The notes under the pieces were generated by a model, which saw only the letters and a list, made by a program, of their open reading frames with translations, did not search any database and had not been told where the DNA came from. A stretch of DNA of 64,000 bases from Paenibacillus sp. yr247 (lineage in GTDB: Bacteria > Bacillota > Bacilli > Paenibacillales > NBRC-103111), in contig NZ_FNIF01000003.1 in NCBI RefSeq assembly GCF_900103825.1, positions 210,947 to 274,946 on the forward strand, in the 5' to 3' direction. Positions 61,273 through 64,000 of the stretch are shown here, piece after piece. The position numbers and the translations under genes were made by a program. How positions within the stretch are numbered: the first letter of the stretch is position 1; the number at the start of each line of letters is the position of its first letter.

Positions 61273-61988
61273 TTGCCATCACCCCGTAATTTATTGGTTG
61301 CTTCATACCAGGAGGGGAACGTGCCGGCGTCAATCCACCAGCCTGCCAATATGTGATGGGTCAATGCCCCTTTGTCCGCATACAAGTTGTTTACATCGGT
61401 AATTTCCAGCTCACCGCGCTTTGATGGTCCAATTACCTTAATCTTGTCAAACACCGAGGAATCGTACATGTAAATGCCCGTTACGCAATAAGAAGATTGC
61501 GGATGCTCAGGCTTCTCTTCGATTCGCTTAATTACAGCACCATCCATAACAGGAACTCCATAGCGCCCAGGATCATCGACTTCTTTTAAGAAAACTTTCG
61601 CCCCCTCTGGCTGCAGCTCGAACTCCTTCACATTGACAACTAAAGAATCTTCAAACAAATTATCACCCAGCAGCACAAGCAACTTTTCACCCGGATGCAC
61701 GAAACTTTCCGCAAGCTCCAGCGCTTCGGCAATACCGCCGGCTTCTTCCTGGATCTTGTAGGTAAGCTTTACGCCCCATTCCTTACCGCTGCCCAAAAAT
61801 CCGGTAAACAGGGAAGCCGATTGCTTACTCATCACCAACAAAATATCGACGATTCCCGCTGCTCGCAGCTTCTCAATGGCATAATAAATCATAGGATATT
61901 TGCCGACCGGAAGAAGATGCTTATTGATCAACTTCGTCAAAGGCCAAAGGCGCGTTCCCGTTCCCCCAGCAAGAATGACTCCCTTCAT
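61269..61988 (-). CDS. rmlA: glucose-1-phosphate thymidylyltransferase-like nucleotidyltransferase
   Basis: 239 residues, short type. The signature GVILAGGTGTRLWPLT is followed by NKHLLPVGKYPMIYYAIE, LLVLLGDNLFED, and WIDAGTFPSWYEA at the end. It activates a hexose-1-phosphate with dTTP. Start at 61988 with AAAGGA 9 bp upstream; the extension to 62054 would run into the upstream glycosyltransferase gene. Confidence 0.9.
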   Translation of the reverse strand: MKGVILAGGTGTRLWPLTKLINKHLLPVGKYPMIYYAIEKLRAAGIVDILLVMSKQSASLFTGFLGSGKEWGVKLTYKIQEEAGGIAEALELAESFVHPGEKLLVLLGDNLFEDSLVVNVKEFELQPEGAKVFLKEVDDPGRYGVPVMDGAVIKRIEEKPEHPQSSYCVTGIYMYDSSVFDKIKVIGPSKRGELEITDVNNLYADKGALTHHILAGWWIDAGTFPSWYEATNKLRGDGN

Positions 61989-62023
61989 AACAACGCATCC
62001 TTTCTCCCTTTCTTCAAGGTCCC

Positions 62024-62761
62024 TTATATAAATGTTTGGGGATCCACGCCCCATTTATCTATAAATGACTGCCGAGAACGTGCGACAATCTGCTGAAATT
62101 GCTCTTTACCCTTTTTATCAAAGCTGGCACTGCCATAATGAAATATAAAGGTGTCTTCCGCTAACATAAGCCGATAGCCCGCTTGTCTTGCGCGATAACA
62201 GTAATCGTCATCTTCGTAATGGCCTGGACTGAAGCGCTCGTCGAGCAGTCCGATTCTCTGCATCACTATACGTTTGAACAAGAAACAGAAGCCGACCAGA
62301 CGTTGAACTTCTTGGTATGCTCCTTTTTTTTCAACATTGTATTTGCGGGTCATCTCTTCCAAGCTCGTATAAGCTTCCTGAATTTTTTGCCTTCCGCTGA
62401 CATAATTGCTCATGGGTCCAACGATACCGATATCCTCCTGATGATAAAGAGCATCCAGCATATTTCTCAGCCATTTCGGGGTAAGGAGCACGTCATTATT
62501 TAATAGGAGAATGGTGCTGCCCTTCGCTAACTTCATACCTGCGTTACAGGCTGCTGGAAACCCCTTATTTTCATAAAAGGATACAAACGGGACCTTTTCC
62601 CGAAGCAAAAAATCGATCGTTCCGTCGGTCGACCCGTTATCAATTACAATGATTTCATAAGGTGTATCGCTGTTTTTTGTGTTCTTGCGCAACGAATAAA
62701 GACAATCCTGCAGCAGTTTATTTTCGTTATAAGTCGGGATGATAATACTGGTTATATCCAT
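62024..62761 (-). CDS. GT2-family glycosyltransferase
   Basis: 245 residues of one GT-A domain: SIIIPTYNENKLL, VIDNGSTDGT, ILLLNNDVLL (metal site) and GHYEDDDYCYRARQAG. It matches the catalytic part of the tagged enzyme at 52737-54122 but has neither the N-terminal GX3 tag nor the C-terminal extension. AGGGA precedes the ATG, and its first 10 bp overlap the preceding gene. Confidence 0.9.
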   Translation of the reverse strand: MDITSIIIPTYNENKLLQDCLYSLRKNTKNSDTPYEIIVIDNGSTDGTIDFLLREKVPFVSFYENKGFPAACNAGMKLAKGSTILLLNNDVLLTPKWLRNMLDALYHQEDIGIVGPMSNYVSGRQKIQEAYTSLEEMTRKYNVEKKGAYQEVQRLVGFCFLFKRIVMQRIGLLDERFSPGHYEDDDYCYRARQAGYRLMLAEDTFIFHYGSASFDKKGKEQFQQIVARSRQSFIDKWGVDPQTFI

Positions 62762-63831
62762 GTTAATCCCTCCGCAAGTGCGGACCGTTTTCGGATAGGA
62801 TCCTCAAAGCCCAACCGGCTGCTATGGCTTTTTATTAGCATATGCATAGCCTCCAGATGATCGCCTAGGATCAGGTTCGCTACTGGATTAGAAGTCCCCG
62901 TGTTCAGCTGAGTGACCTTGTTCACCGTAATAACATCGACGCTAGCTGGGGCGCAAATATTTAAACCTAGCTTAATGGCTAGTGATTGGGCTTTGGGTGG
63001 CACAGCCAAATGAGCTACCCCTATTTGCTCGATTGCTTTTCGGGAAAGCATGTGGGGAATGGCCGTCATGGAGTTTGATTTCAAGTCCGGCCTGTCTTGG
63101 ATGGTATTCAAAAATTCTTTCATCATCGTCACGCCATCTCGACGTGCGAATTGGCCGATGAATGGCGTCATGTCGTTTAGCGCTACATCTACCCCTCGAT
63201 CCATCGCTCGAATAAACGGAACTAGTTGTTCCGCTTTAATCGGAATATCACCGTCGAGAAACAGCACCATGTCTGCAGTCGTCAGTTTAGCGCCGATCGA
63301 GCGCCCCACATCATGCCCGACAGAGCCTGGATAGTGCACGATGGTCGCTAGTGTGTTTTGTCTTGCGATAGCAAAGCTGTTATCGGTAGTGCCATTGACA
63401 ACAACGATGATTTCCTTCATGGGAAAACGCCGCAGTTCTGCTAGTACGTTTCCAATCGTACCTTCTTCATTGAAAACTGTAATGACAGCTGCCAAACTCT
63501 TTAGCGTCGGAATCAGCACCCCTTCCGGCTTCTCCATACCCAATTGCGTGCAGTAACCTTCGAGAAAAGCGTTCGCACAGGCGGCATATCGCTCATTCGG
63601 AATTTGTTGCACCTTGCCGATGTAGTAGTAATACCACAGTGACTGGATAAAAGTGAGGGGCTGTTCGTCTCCTGGAATCGGATGATCGACAGCATATCGC
63701 CTTCCATCCCGCTGAGTGGCCTGCTTCCAGATTGCGAAAGGTGTAATCCGTTTTCGTCTTTTCATGAACATTCTTTTTCTTCTTAATGGCAATTTCTTGC
63801 GTAATTTTCGAACGATAGCTTTTCGTTTCAT
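62752..63831 (-). CDS. GT2-like glycosyltransferase with basic N terminus
   Basis: 359 residues. Residues 1-30 are extremely basic (IVRKLRKKLPLRRKRMFMKR), like the leaders of the GX3-tagged proteins. A short helical region follows (FLEGYCTQLG near 95), and then a GT-A domain (LAAVITVFNEEGTIG, MVLFLDGDIPI). The C-terminal sequence LILGDHLEAMHMLIKSH recurs in the partial gene upstream. Start at 63831 with GGGGTG 5 bp upstream. Confidence 0.82.
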   Translation of the reverse strand: MKRKAIVRKLRKKLPLRRKRMFMKRRKRITPFAIWKQATQRDGRRYAVDHPIPGDEQPLTFIQSLWYYYYIGKVQQIPNERYAACANAFLEGYCTQLGMEKPEGVLIPTLKSLAAVITVFNEEGTIGNVLAELRRFPMKEIIVVVNGTTDNSFAIARQNTLATIVHYPGSVGHDVGRSIGAKLTTADMVLFLDGDIPIKAEQLVPFIRAMDRGVDVALNDMTPFIGQFARRDGVTMMKEFLNTIQDRPDLKSNSMTAIPHMLSRKAIEQIGVAHLAVPPKAQSLAIKLGLNICAPASVDVITVNKVTQLNTGTSNPVANLILGDHLEAMHMLIKSHSSRLGFEDPIRKRSALAEGLTWI

Positions 63832-63835
63832 ATCA

Positions 63836-64000
63836 TCACCCCACAAAAGATCGATCCCGGGATAGATCTGTCTGCTGACCTCGCTCGTTCGTATCATTCA
63901 GTAACCATTCGATGGCTTCCAAGTGATCTCCGACAATAAGATGCCGCAGCGGATCTACCTTGAATGCCCTCCTTCTTATTGGATTCATTTTACCGACGTT
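63836..64000 (-). CDS. 3' end of a second related glycosyltransferase (partial)
   Basis: 54 codons and a stop, open at the right edge. It reads NVGKMNPIRRRAF, then DPLRHLIVGDHLEAIEWLLN, then a hydrophilic tail ending RDRSFVG. The GDHLEA block and its surroundings match the C terminus of the gene at 62752-63831, so the two are tandem paralogues. The stop lies only 4 bp before the next start codon. The start and catalytic domain are outside the window. Confidence 0.8.
   Translation of the reverse strand, partial: NVGKMNPIRRRAFKVDPLRHLIVGDHLEAIEWLLNDTNERGQQTDLSRDRSFVG

Overview
The window looks like the chromosome of a Paenibacillus-type, endospore-forming member of the Bacillales. Three things point there: strong AGGAGG-type ribosome binding sites throughout; Bacillus-like gene order (tig, clpP, clpX, lonB, lonA, engB, hemA-hemX-hemC-hemD-hemB and gerM-rph-rdgB); and sporulation or germination genes (gerE, gerM, lonB, two cotS-like genes, cgeB-like genes, and two tiny genes behind forespore-type promoters). 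I see no prophage, transposase, CRISPR array or rRNA.

Region 1 (1-21.5 kb, almost all minus strand) is housekeeping. It holds a tetrapyrrole operon that makes both heme precursors and the siroheme precursor (hemA, hemX, sirC-like, hemC, fused cobA-hemD, hemB), then speD behind a structured leader, engB, the two Lon proteases, ispG, clpX-clpP and tig. Region 2 (21.5-25.8 kb) has tRNA-Arg(TCT), two consecutive cobalamin riboswitches each with its own terminator upstream of metE, and two very small genes with sigma-G-like promoters. Region 3 (25.9-36.7 kb) has an asparagine synthetase, rdgB-rph-gerM, a PgpA-family protein, gerE with a sigma-K-type promoter, and the wreck of an Lhr-type helicase gene.

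Region 4 (36.7-45.3 kb) is a nitrate assimilation cluster. A minus-strand operon encodes a nitrate transporter, nirB, nirD and nasC. Its leader carries two hexaloop hairpins (AAUGAU and AAUGGC) followed by an intrinsic terminator, and its promoter overlaps a perfect GlnR/TnrA-type box. Divergently, an ANTAR-domain protein overlaps by 4 bp with a TrpD2/YbiB-like gene. I infer that the ANTAR protein antiterminates the nitrate operon through the two hairpins; the TrpD2 partner is the unexplained part. The siroheme needed by NirB can be supplied by the sirC and cobA functions of region 1.

Region 5 (45.3-52.3 kb) has a CAP-domain protein, fabH under a FapR-type operator, two CotS-like kinase-fold genes, and an ArsB-like transporter with two small neighbours. 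Region 6 (52.5-64 kb, all minus strand, still open at the right edge) is a surface-glycan operon. It has glycosyltransferases, dTDP-rhamnose type enzymes (rmlA, rmlC, rmlD-like), an LhgO-like oxidoreductase and two CgeB-like proteins. Five adjacent products of different enzyme classes share a glycine-every-fourth-residue, Tyr/Phe-rich segment, usually after a Lys/Arg-rich stretch; one of the five is essentially only that segment. I read it as a common docking or assembly tag of an undescribed, probably spore-surface, glycan machine. A small hairpin repeat (CTTTGAGC-NNN-GCTCAAAG and variants) occurs at three distant intergenic places.
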